Origin: CAYRTD01 sp964528675
Lineage (GTDB): Bacteria > Bacteroidota > Bacteroidia > Bacteroidales > GCA-2748055
Reading direction: 5' to 3'
Length of the DNA stretch: 64,000 nucleotides
Assembly: GCA_964528675.1 (NCBI GenBank)
Contig: CAZGTU010000013.1
Location: 7,189-71,188, forward strand
The position numbers were made by a program, and so were the translations under genes. Of the stretch, positions 46,568 through 55,737 are shown piece after piece. The notes under the pieces are model-generated. The model was not told the DNA's origin, searched no databases, and worked only from the letters and a program-made list of their open reading frames with translations. The stretch's first letter is position 1; each line of letters opens with the position of its first letter.

Positions 46568-48388
46568 ATGAAAAAAAAAAATAATCTCACGCCCAATCTA
46601 ATTATTTCACTTTCTGCCATAATTGTGGCAGGAACATTTTCCTGTGTTCAGGATAAAAGACAGGTGCAAAAACCTAATTTTATCATCATCCAGATGGATG
46701 ACCTGGGATATTCCGATCTCGGAACACATGGAAATGAATTGATCGAAACACCTGTGCTGGATGATTTTGCCGATAAATCCGTACAGTTCAGCAATTTTTA
46801 TGTTAATCCGGTATGTGCGCCCACCCGTGCTTCATTATTAACCGGGAGACATTTTTTAAAGACCGGAGTTTCCCATGTTCACGGGGGCAAAGACCATCTG
46901 AATCTGGAGGAACGTACCTTTGCTGATATTTTCAGAGAAGAGGGCTATGCCACCGGAATATGGGGAAAGTGGCACAGCGGAACAGCCGATGGCTACCTGC
47001 CGTGGCAGAGAGGATTCCAGGAAGCCTTTATGGCCCAACTATATAAACATCGGGAATCCCAGGGTGAGTATAATGGTAAATTCGTAGAAACAGGGAAGTG
47101 GGCAGATGATGCAATCGTTGATTATGCCCTCGATTTTATCAAAAGAAATCAGGAAAATCCTTTTGTTGCCTATCTGAGTTTTCTTACCTGTCATAGTCCC
47201 CTTGATGCACCTGAAGAAATTGTCGACAAATATATGGTCAAAGGCCTTTCAAAAAATCTTGCTACCCTTTATGCAATGATTGATCATGCAGACAGAAGTC
47301 TTGGAAGATTTTTAAGCGAACTGGAAAATCTGGACATTCTTGATCACACCATCATCTTTTTTATGAGCGATAATGGTCCGGCCATAGAAAATGCTGCTCT
47401 CACCGACGAAGATCGTGCAATCAGATATGTGAATGATCTGAGGGGACACAAGGGAAATATATGGGAAAATGGCATACTTTCCCCTTTGTTTGTTTACCAG
47501 GAGGGAAGATTCGAGAAAAATGAAGTGAATGCTGTAGCAGACGTTACGGATATTTTACCCACCATGATGGAACTGGCAGATATTCGAATGGATCCTGAAA
47601 ATCTTCCACTTGACGGGATATCCTTCCTTAACCTGCTTGATGGTGAAGAAAAGGATCATGACAAGGTTTCTTATAATTACGCAAATCCAGGCTGGCCTCC
47701 TACGGATAAACCCTGGACTCCTGAAGGGGTGGAAGATGAATACCGTCCGGTAATCCCGGATGCAAAAGATACAATTGAAGTTAAGAATCAGATCATTTCC
47801 GTGCGTAAAGGAAAATTTAAACTTTTACAGAATCCTGCAATTTATCCGGGAAGCCCGGAGCCGGTTAATTCTTTTGTGTTAATTGACATCGAAGCCGACC
47901 GTCAGGAGGATGTTAATCTTATTGACAGGCATCAGGATATTTATAAAGAAATGCGCATTCTTCTTCATAACTGGTTCGGTGAGATCAAGAAATCGGAACA
48001 TTCATTTGCCATGCCGGTTTTCATGGTTTCAGGTGATAAAGAGAGCATTATTTTTGCCAAAGCCCCATATTTTATCAGCGATGAATTAAAAAATGCATTC
48101 AACTATCTTGGAAACTGGCAGAAGGGGAGCAAAGCTGTTTACGAAATTTCTTCTGCAGGAGAAATCAAGGTGAGAATAAATCTTGAATTTAAAGGAGAAA
48201 GACCGGAAAATACCCTGTTGAGCTTTTCTTTGAATGACAGGGAAAAGTTGGTTTTTAATACGGATGAATACATTTCAGAACCGGTCCTGATTCCGGCAGG
48301 CAAACATATGTTCTTAATTAGCTGTGAAGAAACCGAAGAACCCGGGTTTGCTCTCGATCAGGTTATACTGACTCCTTTAGAAGAATAG
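46568..48388 (+). CDS. Arylsulfatase-family sulfatase lipoprotein with C-terminal accessory domain
   Basis: 606 residues. SPII-like signal (lipobox FSC, C26). S1-family sulfatase: metal ligands D44/D45 in IQMDDLGYSDLGTHG; formylglycine site C83 in CAPTRASLLTGRH, the Cys-type consensus CxPxR; TGIWGKWH near 135; HSPLDAP; and a metal-site DNG in FFMSDNGPA. A C-terminal beta-rich region (about 490-606) may bind carbohydrate. It requires an anaerobic or aerobic formylglycine maturase encoded elsewhere. Its place after GH78-like and GH106-like genes suggests that the polysaccharide carries sulfate esters, as in marine glycans such as ulvan or fucoidan-like polymers. Confidence 0.92.
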   Translation: MKKKNNLTPNLIISLSAIIVAGTFSCVQDKRQVQKPNFIIIQMDDLGYSDLGTHGNELIETPVLDDFADKSVQFSNFYVNPVCAPTRASLLTGRHFLKTGVSHVHGGKDHLNLEERTFADIFREEGYATGIWGKWHSGTADGYLPWQRGFQEAFMAQLYKHRESQGEYNGKFVETGKWADDAIVDYALDFIKRNQENPFVAYLSFLTCHSPLDAPEEIVDKYMVKGLSKNLATLYAMIDHADRSLGRFLSELENLDILDHTIIFFMSDNGPAIENAALTDEDRAIRYVNDLRGHKGNIWENGILSPLFVYQEGRFEKNEVNAVADVTDILPTMMELADIRMDPENLPLDGISFLNLLDGEEKDHDKVSYNYANPGWPPTDKPWTPEGVEDEYRPVIPDAKDTIEVKNQIISVRKGKFKLLQNPAIYPGSPEPVNSFVLIDIEADRQEDVNLIDRHQDIYKEMRILLHNWFGEIKKSEHSFAMPVFMVSGDKESIIFAKAPYFISDELKNAFNYLGNWQKGSKAVYEISSAGEIKVRINLEFKGERPENTLLSFSLNDREKLVFNTDEYISEPVLIPAGKHMFLISCEETEEPGFALDQVILTPLEE

Positions 48389-48470
48389 GGGAAATTCGCT
48401 GTTTATACTCATTAGTTCTTTTCAGTTTATGAATCCTGTGGATATATAAATACATGATAATCGAAAAGCC

Positions 48471-49199
48471 ATGAAATTCTTAAAAATCTGTTTCATTCTG
48501 GTTTCTATATTATTTTTCTCATGTAAGGATACAGGAGAAATAATAAATGAAGATGCATACAGAAAGAATGAAGCATTGCCATGGCAAGCCTATACTTATT
48601 CCGGCGACAGCCTGAGGCAAATTGCCATGCCGGTTGGAGGAATTGGTACCGGAAATGCGTTGATAGGTGGAAGGGGAAACATTCTTGAATGAGAGATTTT
48701 TGGCAAGGCCGACAGGGATGAGCTTCCTCCGTATATGACTTTTTTTGCCATGCATATTGAAACTGCTGATGGAAAAAAAATTAACCGGATACTTGAAGGC
48801 CAAATGAGAGATGATTATCCCAATCCATTTGGAGTACCACGCCAGCAACTGCCCGGAATTCCCAGATTTCAAAAATGTACATTCATCACCGACTTCCCGT
48901 TTGGCAGGGTTATTTTGAATGATGAAAATATCCCGCTAAGGGCTTATCTTAAGACATGGAATCCTTTTATACCACTTGAAAGTGATTTTTCAAGTGTTCC
49001 AATGGCAAATTTTGACTGGAATTTTGAGAATCTCACTGAAGATAGTTTAAAAACCACGATAGCCTTTAATTTCGGAAATCCTTTTGCTGATTACCTGGAT
49101 CCCGGGGAGGATATATCTCAATGGACGATTGCCATAATGGCTTATGCCTTTTTCCACATTCTCCCAACAAAGTCTCCCTCTGGTCCAACATTCCCATAA
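48471..49199 (+). pseudogene. Broken GH116-type glucosylceramidase/beta-glucosidase lipoprotein gene
   Basis: The frame begins with an SPII signal (MKFLKICFILVSILFFSC) and continues as the GH116 N-terminal domain: QIAMPVGGIGTGNALIGGRGNILE. It meets TGA at 48690-48692, where the family normally has Trp (WEIF); the same frame then continues EIFGKADRDELPPYMTFF to 49199. A single TGG-to-TGA change explains the stop. In addition, only about 240 of the 800 or more residues expected remain; the catalytic barrel is absent and the next gene is gltB. So the gene is both interrupted and 3'-truncated. Alternative readings (programmed readthrough) are unlikely given the missing catalytic part. Confidence 0.8.
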
Positions 49200-49300
49200 A
49201 CCCCTTAAAATTAAACCTTTCAGGCACAAAGAATGCTAAAAGGATTAATATTATTAACATTAAAATGCTTATAAATTAAAGTTAAATGAATGTTTCTGCT

Positions 49301-49330
49301 TTTGAATTGTAATATAATCATCTATATTTG
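49301..49330 (+). promoter_or_regulatory. Promoter of the glt leader/gltBD
   Basis: TTTG at 49301-49304 and TATATTTG at 49323-49330, separated by 18 nt, match the Bacteroidota -33/-7 consensus TTTG-N19-TAnnTTTG closely. The expected start of the transcript is near 49336, 15 nt upstream of the leader-peptide ATG. Confidence 0.75.
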
Positions 49331-49350
49331 CAGATAAAGTTTAGTTTATA

Positions 49351-49410
49351 ATGATGATTAAAAGGCATACCAGACTAATGTTATTGATTAAGATTCTTAA
49401 TCTAGGATGA
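49351..49410 (+). CDS. Leu/Ile-rich leader peptide upstream of gltB
   Basis: A 20-codon frame encodes MMIKRHTRLMLLIKILNLG and stops at TGA 49408-49410. Of the last 11 residues, five are Leu and two are Ile, arranged as a control region (CTA, TTA, TTG, CTT, CTA). It starts about 15 nt after a good promoter and is followed by mutually exclusive RNA hairpins and a terminator (49408-49472), the layout of ribosome-mediated attenuation. The peptide itself probably has no function. The downstream operon is glutamate synthase, not a branched-chain biosynthetic operon, which is unexpected for Leu/Ile control codons. Confidence 0.75.
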   Translation: MMIKRHTRLMLLIKILNLG

Positions 49411-49472
49411 GAATGGTAAATCATTATTTGAAAGCAAAAAACCGTTCTCAGTACATTCAGAACGGTTTTTTT
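49408..49472 (+). promoter_or_regulatory. Attenuator: antiterminator and terminator before gltB
   Basis: Segment 2, TGAGAATGGT (49408-49417), begins with the leader stop codon and can pair along all 10 positions (one G-U) with segment 3, ACCGTTCTCA (49441-49450). Segment 3 alternatively pairs with AGAACGGT (49459-49466) in a stem followed by T7 (terminator). A ribosome that reaches the leader stop covers segment 2 and permits termination; a ribosome stalled at the Leu/Ile codons leaves segment 2 free to form the antiterminator. gltB starts 21 nt after the T-run. Confidence 0.8.
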
Positions 49473-49492
49473 ATGTACAAAAAAGGGGAAAA

Positions 49493-52400
49493 ATGAACAA
49501 TCTGAAAAGACCTGATCGACAGGGACTGTATAGTCCCGAATTTGAACATGAAAATTGTGGAATTGGATTTGTTACGCATCTAAAAGGGAAAAAGTCTCAT
49601 GATATTATTGAAAAGGGACTGGAAACCCTGGAGAATATGACACACCGGGGAGCAGAGGGAGCTGACAGTAAAACCGGTGACGGGGCAGGTATTCTGGTTC
49701 AGATCCCTCGTGATTTTTATCTTATCCAGGGATATGCACTTCCTCCTGAAGGACAATTTGGAACGGGTATTATATTCCTTCCCAGGGAAAAAGCCGAAGC
49801 GGCAAAATGTAAAGAGGTGCTGGTGGATTTGATTGTCAAAGAAAATATCGAAGTCATTGGTTTCAGGGACGTTCCAAAGGATAATTCCACCATTGGTGAA
49901 GTGGCTAAAGCTGCCGAGCCTGCCATGGAGCAAATCCTTCTTGGTGCTGATATGGATCAGGACACACTGGAGCGTAAGTTGTACATTATTCGGAAGAAAG
50001 CCGAAAAACTGATCTCTGGTTCAGAACTGAAAGAAAAGCATCTGTTCTATATTTGCTCTCTCTCTACACGTGTACTTATTTATAAAGGAATGCTCACTTC
50101 AGAGCAGTTAAGAGAGTATTATCTGGATCTGCAGGACAAAAGATTCCAGAGTGCTATTGCTCTTGTGCACTCACGTTTCAGCACCAATACCTTCCCATCC
50201 TGGGATCTTGCACAACCTTTTCGTATGCTGGCCCACAATGGTGAGATCAATACTGTTAAAGGGAATCGTTTCTGGATGGAAGCAAGGGAGTCAGTTCTGG
50301 AATCGGATGTGCTTGGTGATTTAAAAGAAATTTATCCAATCATAGAGCCTGAAAAGAGTGACTCAGCTTCCCTGGATAATGTGCTTGAGTTTCTTGTTAT
50401 GAGCGGGAAATCACTTCCCCATGCACTTGCCATGCTAATTCCGGAATCCTGGAATACCAAAAATCCCATTCCTCCAAAGCTGAGGGCATTTTATGAATAT
50501 TATTCCACCCTGATGGAGCCATGGGATGGACCTGCATCGCTAATCATAACAGATGGAAGGTATATTGGAGGAACGCTTGATCGTAATGGATTACGTCCAT
50601 CCCGCTATGTCATAACAGAAGACGATATTATCGTAATGGGTTCAGAGGTTGGCGTTCAAAGCTTTGAAGCCGGGAAAATCAGGGAAAAAGGCCGTTTGCG
50701 TCCCGGTAAAATGTTACTTATCGATACAAAGGAGGGTGTTATCCATCGCAATGATGAATTAAAAGAAAAACTGGCCAATCAAAATCCCTATGCAGAATGG
50801 ATTGAAAAAAACATGGTCACCCTCGATGAGATTGAAAGTGGTCAGACCCTTACCCCTGAACTCAACGATAAGCATGAATTGTACCTGCGAGCTTTTAATT
50901 ATACCAGGGAGGATATTGAAACCCTGATTAAGCCCATGGCTGAAGTTGGTCAGGAACCAATTGGTTCTATGGGAAACGATACCCCGCTTGCCGTACTTTC
51001 ACGTAAACGGCAGCGACTTTTTAATTATTTTAAACAGTTGTTTGCCCAGGTAACGAATCCTGCCATTGATCCCATAAGGGAAGAGCTGGTGATGAGTCTT
51101 ACCGGTTATATCGGATCCGTTCAGGATAATCTGCTGGATGAAATGTCTGATCATGTGAAGATGGTGAAGTTCAAAAGCCCTGTAGTCAGTAATACCACCT
51201 TTGAAATCATCAAAAATCTGACCTACAAAGGATTTTCCAATGCTGTTTTCCCGATTTTGTTTGATGTATCGAAAGGACCGGATGGATTGAAGGAATGCCT
51301 TGATCAGCTATGCAAAGATGCCGAGGAGGCTGTGGACAATGGTAAGAACTATATTATTCTTACAGACCGTAATATTGATAAGGACAAAGCGCCGATCCCC
51401 AGCTTACTGGCCGTATCGGCTGTTCATCATCACCTGATCAATAAGAGGAAAAGAATGCAGGTGGATATAGTCATAGAAACCGGCGAGGCACGTGAAGTTC
51501 ATCATTTTGCACTTCTTTTTGGTTACGGAGCTTCCGTCATCAATCCATACCTGGCATTTTCCGTTGTGGATAAGCTGGTGAAAGAAAAATTAATTCAGCA
51601 GGATTATCAAAAAGCCGAGCAGAATTATATTAAGGCTGTGAATAAAGGTTTATTGAAAATCCTTTCTAAAATGGGTATTTCGACCCTGAGGAGTTACAGG
51701 GCTGCCCAGATATTTGAAGCAGTTGGAATTAACAGTGAGGTAGTTGAAAAATATTTCACAGGAACCCTCACACGAATTGAAGGTATTGGATTGGAGGAAA
51801 TTGCAAAAGAAGTTCTGGATCCACATAATGATGCTTTCTCAGGGAAGGAAGAAGACAACCGGCTTTTTGCCGGAGTATATTCCTATCGCAAATACGGCGA
51901 GCATCATGCCTGGAATCCTGATACCATTGCACTTTTACAATGGGCTGTAAAAACCGGCAATTATCAGAAATACAAAGAATACAGCCAGATAGTGCAGGAT
52001 CAGAATGCAGCCCCGGGTTTTTTAAGAGGGTTCTTTAAGCTGAAATCCAATCCCATAGATATCAATGAGGTGGAACCGGTTGAAAATATTACCAGGAGGT
52101 TTGTAACCGGTGCCATGTCTTATGGCTCCATCAGCCGGGAAGCCCATGAAGCCCTGGCCGTGGCAATGAATAAGCTCGGGGGCAGGAGCAATACCGGTGA
52201 AGGCGGTGAGGACCCGGAAAGGTTCAAAATAAGAGAGGATGGCACCAGCGCCAGAAGTGCCATCAAGCAGGTGGCTTCCGGAAGATTTGGAGTTACCGGG
52301 CATTACCTGGTTAATGCCGATGAACTGCAGATAAAAATTGCCCAGGGGGCAAAGCCTGGTGAGGGCGGACAGCTTCCCGGGCATAAAGTTGACAGGATAA

Positions 52401-54025
52401 TTGCCAAAACCCGTTATTCAATTCCGGGTATAACACTTATTTCCCCTCCTCCTCATCATGATATTTATTCCATTGAGGATCTGGCACAGTTGATCTTTGA
52501 TCTGAAGAATGCCAACCCACGGGCCAATGTCAGTGTTAAGCTGGTATCCGAAACCGGGGTGGGTACCATTGCTGCCGGTGTTGCCAAAGCAAAAGCCGAT
52601 CTCATTACCATTTCCGGTATGGAAGGGGGGACAGGTGCAAGCCCTTCTTCCTCCATAAAACATGCCGGATTGCCACTTGAACTGGGGCTTTCAGAGACAC
52701 AACAGACCCTGGTGATGAATAACCTCAGGAAAAATGTTGTTCTCCAGGCCGATGGTCAGTTGAAAACCGGTGTTGATGTTGTGCATGCTGCTTTACTGGG
52801 AGCTGAAGAATTTGGCTTTTCCACTGCCGCCTTGATTTCTCTCGGTTGCATTATGATGAGAAAATGCCATCTGAATACCTGCCCGGTGGGAGTTGCCACC
52901 CAGGATCCTGATCTGCGTAAACGCTTCAAAGGAAAAGTGGAATACCTTATCAATTATTTCACTTTCATTGCTGAAGAAGTGAGAGAGAAAATGGCAGAAA
53001 TGGGATTCGCCAGATTCGAAGATATGATAGGGCGCGCTGACCTTATTGAGCGACGGAAGGATATTGATCACTGGAAAACCAAAAACCTGGATTTTGCCTC
53101 AGTATTGCATGTACCCGGGGAAGCATCAAAATTCCAGGTTAGACATACTCATTCACAGAAACATAAAATTGATAATGTTCTCGATAAAGATCTGATTATT
53201 AAGTCTCAAAAATCCATTGAAACAGGCGATAAAGTGGAAATTCGCTTGCCGATAAGCAATACGGACCGCACAACCGGAGCTATGCTTTCAGGCAGGATCT
53301 CGGAGAAGTATGGTTCTGAAGGATTGCCTGAGGGTACAATTAAAAGTACTTTCACTGGCTCTGCAGGTCAGAGTTTCGGTGCCTTCCTGGCAAAAGGAGT
53401 GGAATTCAGACTTGATGGTGATGCAAACGATTACCTGGGAAAAGGCCTGTCCGGAGGACGGATCATTGTAGTTCCTCCAAAAGGATCGAAGTATAAGCCC
53501 GAGGAAAATATAATAATCGGAAATACCGTGCTTTACGGGGCTACAGGAGGAGAGATCTTTGTAAACGGTGTAGCCGGAGAAAGATTCTGTGTGAGAAATT
53601 CGGGGGCCATAGCCGTTGTGGAAGGCGTTGGCGACCATTGCTGCGAATATATGACCGGGGGACGAACAGTGGTACTGGGGAAAACCGGGAGAAACTTTGC
53701 GGCAGGTATGAGTGGCGGAATTGCCTACGTTCTTAATGTAGATGGAGACTTTGATTACTATTGTAATATGGGGATGGTAGAATTATCCCTTGTTGAGGAC
53801 AGAAACGATGTCCATGAATTAAAATCCCTGATAAAAAGACATTATCAACTTACCCAAAGTCCCCTTGCCGGCAGGATTTTAGATGACTGGGAAAACTATA
53901 TTGATCGTTTTATTAAGATCATCCCCTATGAATATAAGAAAGTTATGGAAGAAGAAAAGATCGCCAGACTTCAGAAGAAAATTGACCTGATGGAAAAAGA
54001 TGTAGAGCATAACCAGGTGAGTTGA
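49493..54025 (+). CDS. gltB: Glutamate synthase (GOGAT), large subunit
   Basis: 1510 residues, the usual size. A short propeptide precedes the Ntn-type glutaminase nucleophile C22 in HENCGIGFVTHLKGK. Then come the glutaminase domain (GETNTVKGN-like region at NGEINTVKGNRFWM), central domain, FMN-binding synthase domain (RSNTGEGGEDPERF, GQLPGHKV, SISGMEGGTGASP-type motif) and the 3Fe-4S ligands in CIMMRKCHLNTCPVG (about 1118-1132). The GXGXGG beta-helix domain ends the protein. With GltD it makes two glutamates from glutamine and 2-oxoglutarate in the cytosol. Preceded by a leader-peptide attenuator; gltD follows 63 nt later. Confidence 0.98.
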   Translation: MNNLKRPDRQGLYSPEFEHENCGIGFVTHLKGKKSHDIIEKGLETLENMTHRGAEGADSKTGDGAGILVQIPRDFYLIQGYALPPEGQFGTGIIFLPREKAEAAKCKEVLVDLIVKENIEVIGFRDVPKDNSTIGEVAKAAEPAMEQILLGADMDQDTLERKLYIIRKKAEKLISGSELKEKHLFYICSLSTRVLIYKGMLTSEQLREYYLDLQDKRFQSAIALVHSRFSTNTFPSWDLAQPFRMLAHNGEINTVKGNRFWMEARESVLESDVLGDLKEIYPIIEPEKSDSASLDNVLEFLVMSGKSLPHALAMLIPESWNTKNPIPPKLRAFYEYYSTLMEPWDGPASLIITDGRYIGGTLDRNGLRPSRYVITEDDIIVMGSEVGVQSFEAGKIREKGRLRPGKMLLIDTKEGVIHRNDELKEKLANQNPYAEWIEKNMVTLDEIESGQTLTPELNDKHELYLRAFNYTREDIETLIKPMAEVGQEPIGSMGNDTPLAVLSRKRQRLFNYFKQLFAQVTNPAIDPIREELVMSLTGYIGSVQDNLLDEMSDHVKMVKFKSPVVSNTTFEIIKNLTYKGFSNAVFPILFDVSKGPDGLKECLDQLCKDAEEAVDNGKNYIILTDRNIDKDKAPIPSLLAVSAVHHHLINKRKRMQVDIVIETGEAREVHHFALLFGYGASVINPYLAFSVVDKLVKEKLIQQDYQKAEQNYIKAVNKGLLKILSKMGISTLRSYRAAQIFEAVGINSEVVEKYFTGTLTRIEGIGLEEIAKEVLDPHNDAFSGKEEDNRLFAGVYSYRKYGEHHAWNPDTIALLQWAVKTGNYQKYKEYSQIVQDQNAAPGFLRGFFKLKSNPIDINEVEPVENITRRFVTGAMSYGSISREAHEALAVAMNKLGGRSNTGEGGEDPERFKIREDGTSARSAIKQVASGRFGVTGHYLVNADELQIKIAQGAKPGEGGQLPGHKVDRIIAKTRYSIPGITLISPPPHHDIYSIEDLAQLIFDLKNANPRANVSVKLVSETGVGTIAAGVAKAKADLITISGMEGGTGASPSSSIKHAGLPLELGLSETQQTLVMNNLRKNVVLQADGQLKTGVDVVHAALLGAEEFGFSTAALISLGCIMMRKCHLNTCPVGVATQDPDLRKRFKGKVEYLINYFTFIAEEVREKMAEMGFARFEDMIGRADLIERRKDIDHWKTKNLDFASVLHVPGEASKFQVRHTHSQKHKIDNVLDKDLIIKSQKSIETGDKVEIRLPISNTDRTTGAMLSGRISEKYGSEGLPEGTIKSTFTGSAGQSFGAFLAKGVEFRLDGDANDYLGKGLSGGRIIVVPPKGSKYKPEENIIIGNTVLYGATGGEIFVNGVAGERFCVRNSGAIAVVEGVGDHCCEYMTGGRTVVLGKTGRNFAAGMSGGIAYVLNVDGDFDYYCNMGMVELSLVEDRNDVHELKSLIKRHYQLTQSPLAGRILDDWENYIDRFIKIIPYEYKKVMEEEKIARLQKKIDLMEKDVEHNQVS

Positions 54026-54088
54026 GGCTGGCACGAAAGATTCTTTTCTCTTTGAAACAATCTTGTTTAATAATTAAAAAAGTAAATT

Positions 54089-55510
54089 ATGGCAGATCCA
54101 AAAGGATTCATAAAGATAGAACGGAAAATTGCGGGAAACCGACCCATTAATGAAAGGATATCCGATTATGGCGAAGTTGAACAAACATTGAATTCGGAGG
54201 ACAGAAAGCTTCAGGCTGCAAGGTGTATGGATTGTGGAATACCATTTTGCCACTGGGGTTGTCCTGTAGATAACCTGATACCTGAGTGGAATGATATGCT
54301 ATATAAGGGCGAATGGAAAAAGGCCATTGACCTTTTACATTCAACCAACAATTTTCCTGAATTCACCGGAAGAATTTGTCCTGCACCCTGTGAACATTCC
54401 TGTGTTCTTAATATCGATGAGGAGCCGGTGACTATTCGTGAGAATGAAGCAGCAATTGTGGAATATGCTTTTGCGCAGGGATATATTGTCCCCAAACCAC
54501 CCCGGGTCAGGACCGGGAAAAAGGTTGCCGTTATTGGCTCAGGTCCTGCCGGTATGGCCTGCGCCGATCAGTTAAATAAAGCCGGGCACATGGTCACTCT
54601 TTTTGAAAAGGATGATGCTATAGGTGGGCTTTTGCGATATGGTATTCCCGATTTTAAATTGAATAAAATATTTGTTGATCGACGCGTGAACCTTATGATG
54701 GAGGAAGGCCTCCAGATAAGTACCAATACTGAAGTAGGCAAAGATATCAGTGGTAAAGAGCTGTTATCAGAATTTGATGCTGTTTGTCTGGCGGTAGGTT
54801 CAATGCAGCCCAGGGATCTTCCCGTGGAAGGAAGGGATCTGGATGGCATTCACTTTGCTATGGAATTTCTTACACAGCAAAATAAGATCAACCGCGGAAT
54901 TGAAATTCCTTATGATCAACTGATAAATGCCAAAGGACGGGATGTGGTTGTAATTGGGGGAGGTGATACGGGTTCCGATTGCGTAGGAACAGCTATCCGT
55001 CAGGGAGCAAAGACTGTGACACAGATTGAGATCCTTCCTAAACCTTCCGAAAAAAGGGAGGAAAACAATCCCTGGCCTTATTTCGGAAAAACCTTGAAAA
55101 CCTCTACCTCACATGAAGAGGGATGTGAAAGAAGATGGAGCCTGGCAACTTCAAGATTTATGGGAAGGCAGCAAAGAGTTCAGCAAATTGAAATGAACAA
55201 TGTTGAATGGAAATCCAACGGTTTTTCACCTCCAGAAATGAAGATTATACCCGGTTCCAGTGAGGTACTTAATGCCGATCTTGTATTGCTTGCCATGGGA
55301 TTTGTACATCCTGTGCATGAAGGTCTTCTAAATGAGCTTGGTCTAGATTATACGGATCGAAAAAACATCAGAATTAATGGTCAGTATATTACCAGCAAGG
55401 AAAAAGTTTTTGCTGCAGGTGATTCTGTCATGGGCGCCAGCCTTGTGGTAAGTGCCATCCATTCAGGACGTGAAGCAGCAAAACATATTCATAATTTTTT
55501 AAGAGATTAG
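54089..55510 (+). CDS. gltD: Glutamate synthase, small subunit
   Basis: 473 residues. The N-terminal ferredoxin-like part has the cysteine sets CMDCGIPFCHWGCP and CPAPCEHSC that ligate two 4Fe-4S clusters. The FAD-binding Rossmann motif VAVIGSGPAGMACA is near 147-160 and the NADPH site VVVIGGGDTGSDCVGTA near 289-305. It transfers electrons from NAD(P)H to GltB. The gene follows gltB by 63 nt and is probably covered by the same attenuator. The next unit starts with its own promoter and tryptophan leader 20-60 nt after the gltD stop. Confidence 0.97.
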   Translation: MADPKGFIKIERKIAGNRPINERISDYGEVEQTLNSEDRKLQAARCMDCGIPFCHWGCPVDNLIPEWNDMLYKGEWKKAIDLLHSTNNFPEFTGRICPAPCEHSCVLNIDEEPVTIRENEAAIVEYAFAQGYIVPKPPRVRTGKKVAVIGSGPAGMACADQLNKAGHMVTLFEKDDAIGGLLRYGIPDFKLNKIFVDRRVNLMMEEGLQISTNTEVGKDISGKELLSEFDAVCLAVGSMQPRDLPVEGRDLDGIHFAMEFLTQQNKINRGIEIPYDQLINAKGRDVVVIGGGDTGSDCVGTAIRQGAKTVTQIEILPKPSEKREENNPWPYFGKTLKTSTSHEEGCERRWSLATSRFMGRQQRVQQIEMNNVEWKSNGFSPPEMKIIPGSSEVLNADLVLLAMGFVHPVHEGLLNELGLDYTDRKNIRINGQYITSKEKVFAAGDSVMGASLVVSAIHSGREAAKHIHNFLRD

Positions 55511-55530
55511 CACTAAAATTATATCCGTTG

Positions 55531-55561
55531 CTTGCGTTTTTTAAATTTATTACTACTTTTG
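55531..55561 (+). promoter_or_regulatory. Promoter of the trp leader/trpB
   Basis: CTTG at 55531-55534 and TACTTTTG at 55554-55561, 19 nt apart, fit the Bacteroidota -33/-7 consensus. The leader-peptide ATG lies 10 nt after the -7 element, so the transcript has almost no 5' untranslated sequence. Confidence 0.7.
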
Positions 55562-55571
55562 AAAACAAATC

Positions 55572-55631
55572 ATGAATACAACTATAACATATACCCGTTG
55601 GTGGTGGCACTTTTATCAGGAAGGGTCGTAA
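55572..55631 (+). CDS. trp leader peptide (three consecutive Trp codons)
   Basis: The 20-codon frame encodes MNTTITYTRWWWHFYQEGS and stops at TAA 55629-55631. Three TGG codons in a row (55599-55607) are the classic control codons of a tryptophan attenuator, followed by His-Phe-Tyr. An intrinsic terminator lies 33 nt downstream and trpB begins after it. The peptide is not expected to have a function of its own. Confidence 0.85.
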   Translation: MNTTITYTRWWWHFYQEGS

Positions 55632-55664
55632 GCAACGTGTATATATGTTATAAACAGAATATAG

Positions 55665-55695
55665 AAGGCAGGTTGATTACGACCTGCCTTTTTTT
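55665..55695 (+). terminator. Attenuator terminator before trpB
   Basis: AAGGCAGGT (55665-55673) and ACCTGCCTT (55682-55690) form a perfect 9-bp stem with an 8-nt loop, followed by a T-run to 55695. It sits between the Trp leader peptide and trpB. I could not find a convincing antiterminator arm by eye. Confidence 0.85.
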
Positions 55696-55737
55696 CGTTT
55701 TAATCAACTTAAGTTAAACCCTCTTAAAAAAAGAAAA

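Noticed and set aside
48690..48692. TGA as selenocysteine or programmed readthrough in the GH116 gene
   Set aside because: The position is normally Trp, no selenocysteine insertion structure is apparent, and the catalytic part is missing anyway.
49047..49260. Open minus-strand frames covering the end of the GH116 remnant
   Set aside because: They overlap the plus-strand frame that continues recognisable GH116 sequence, carry no family motif, and have no promoter or ribosome-binding context.
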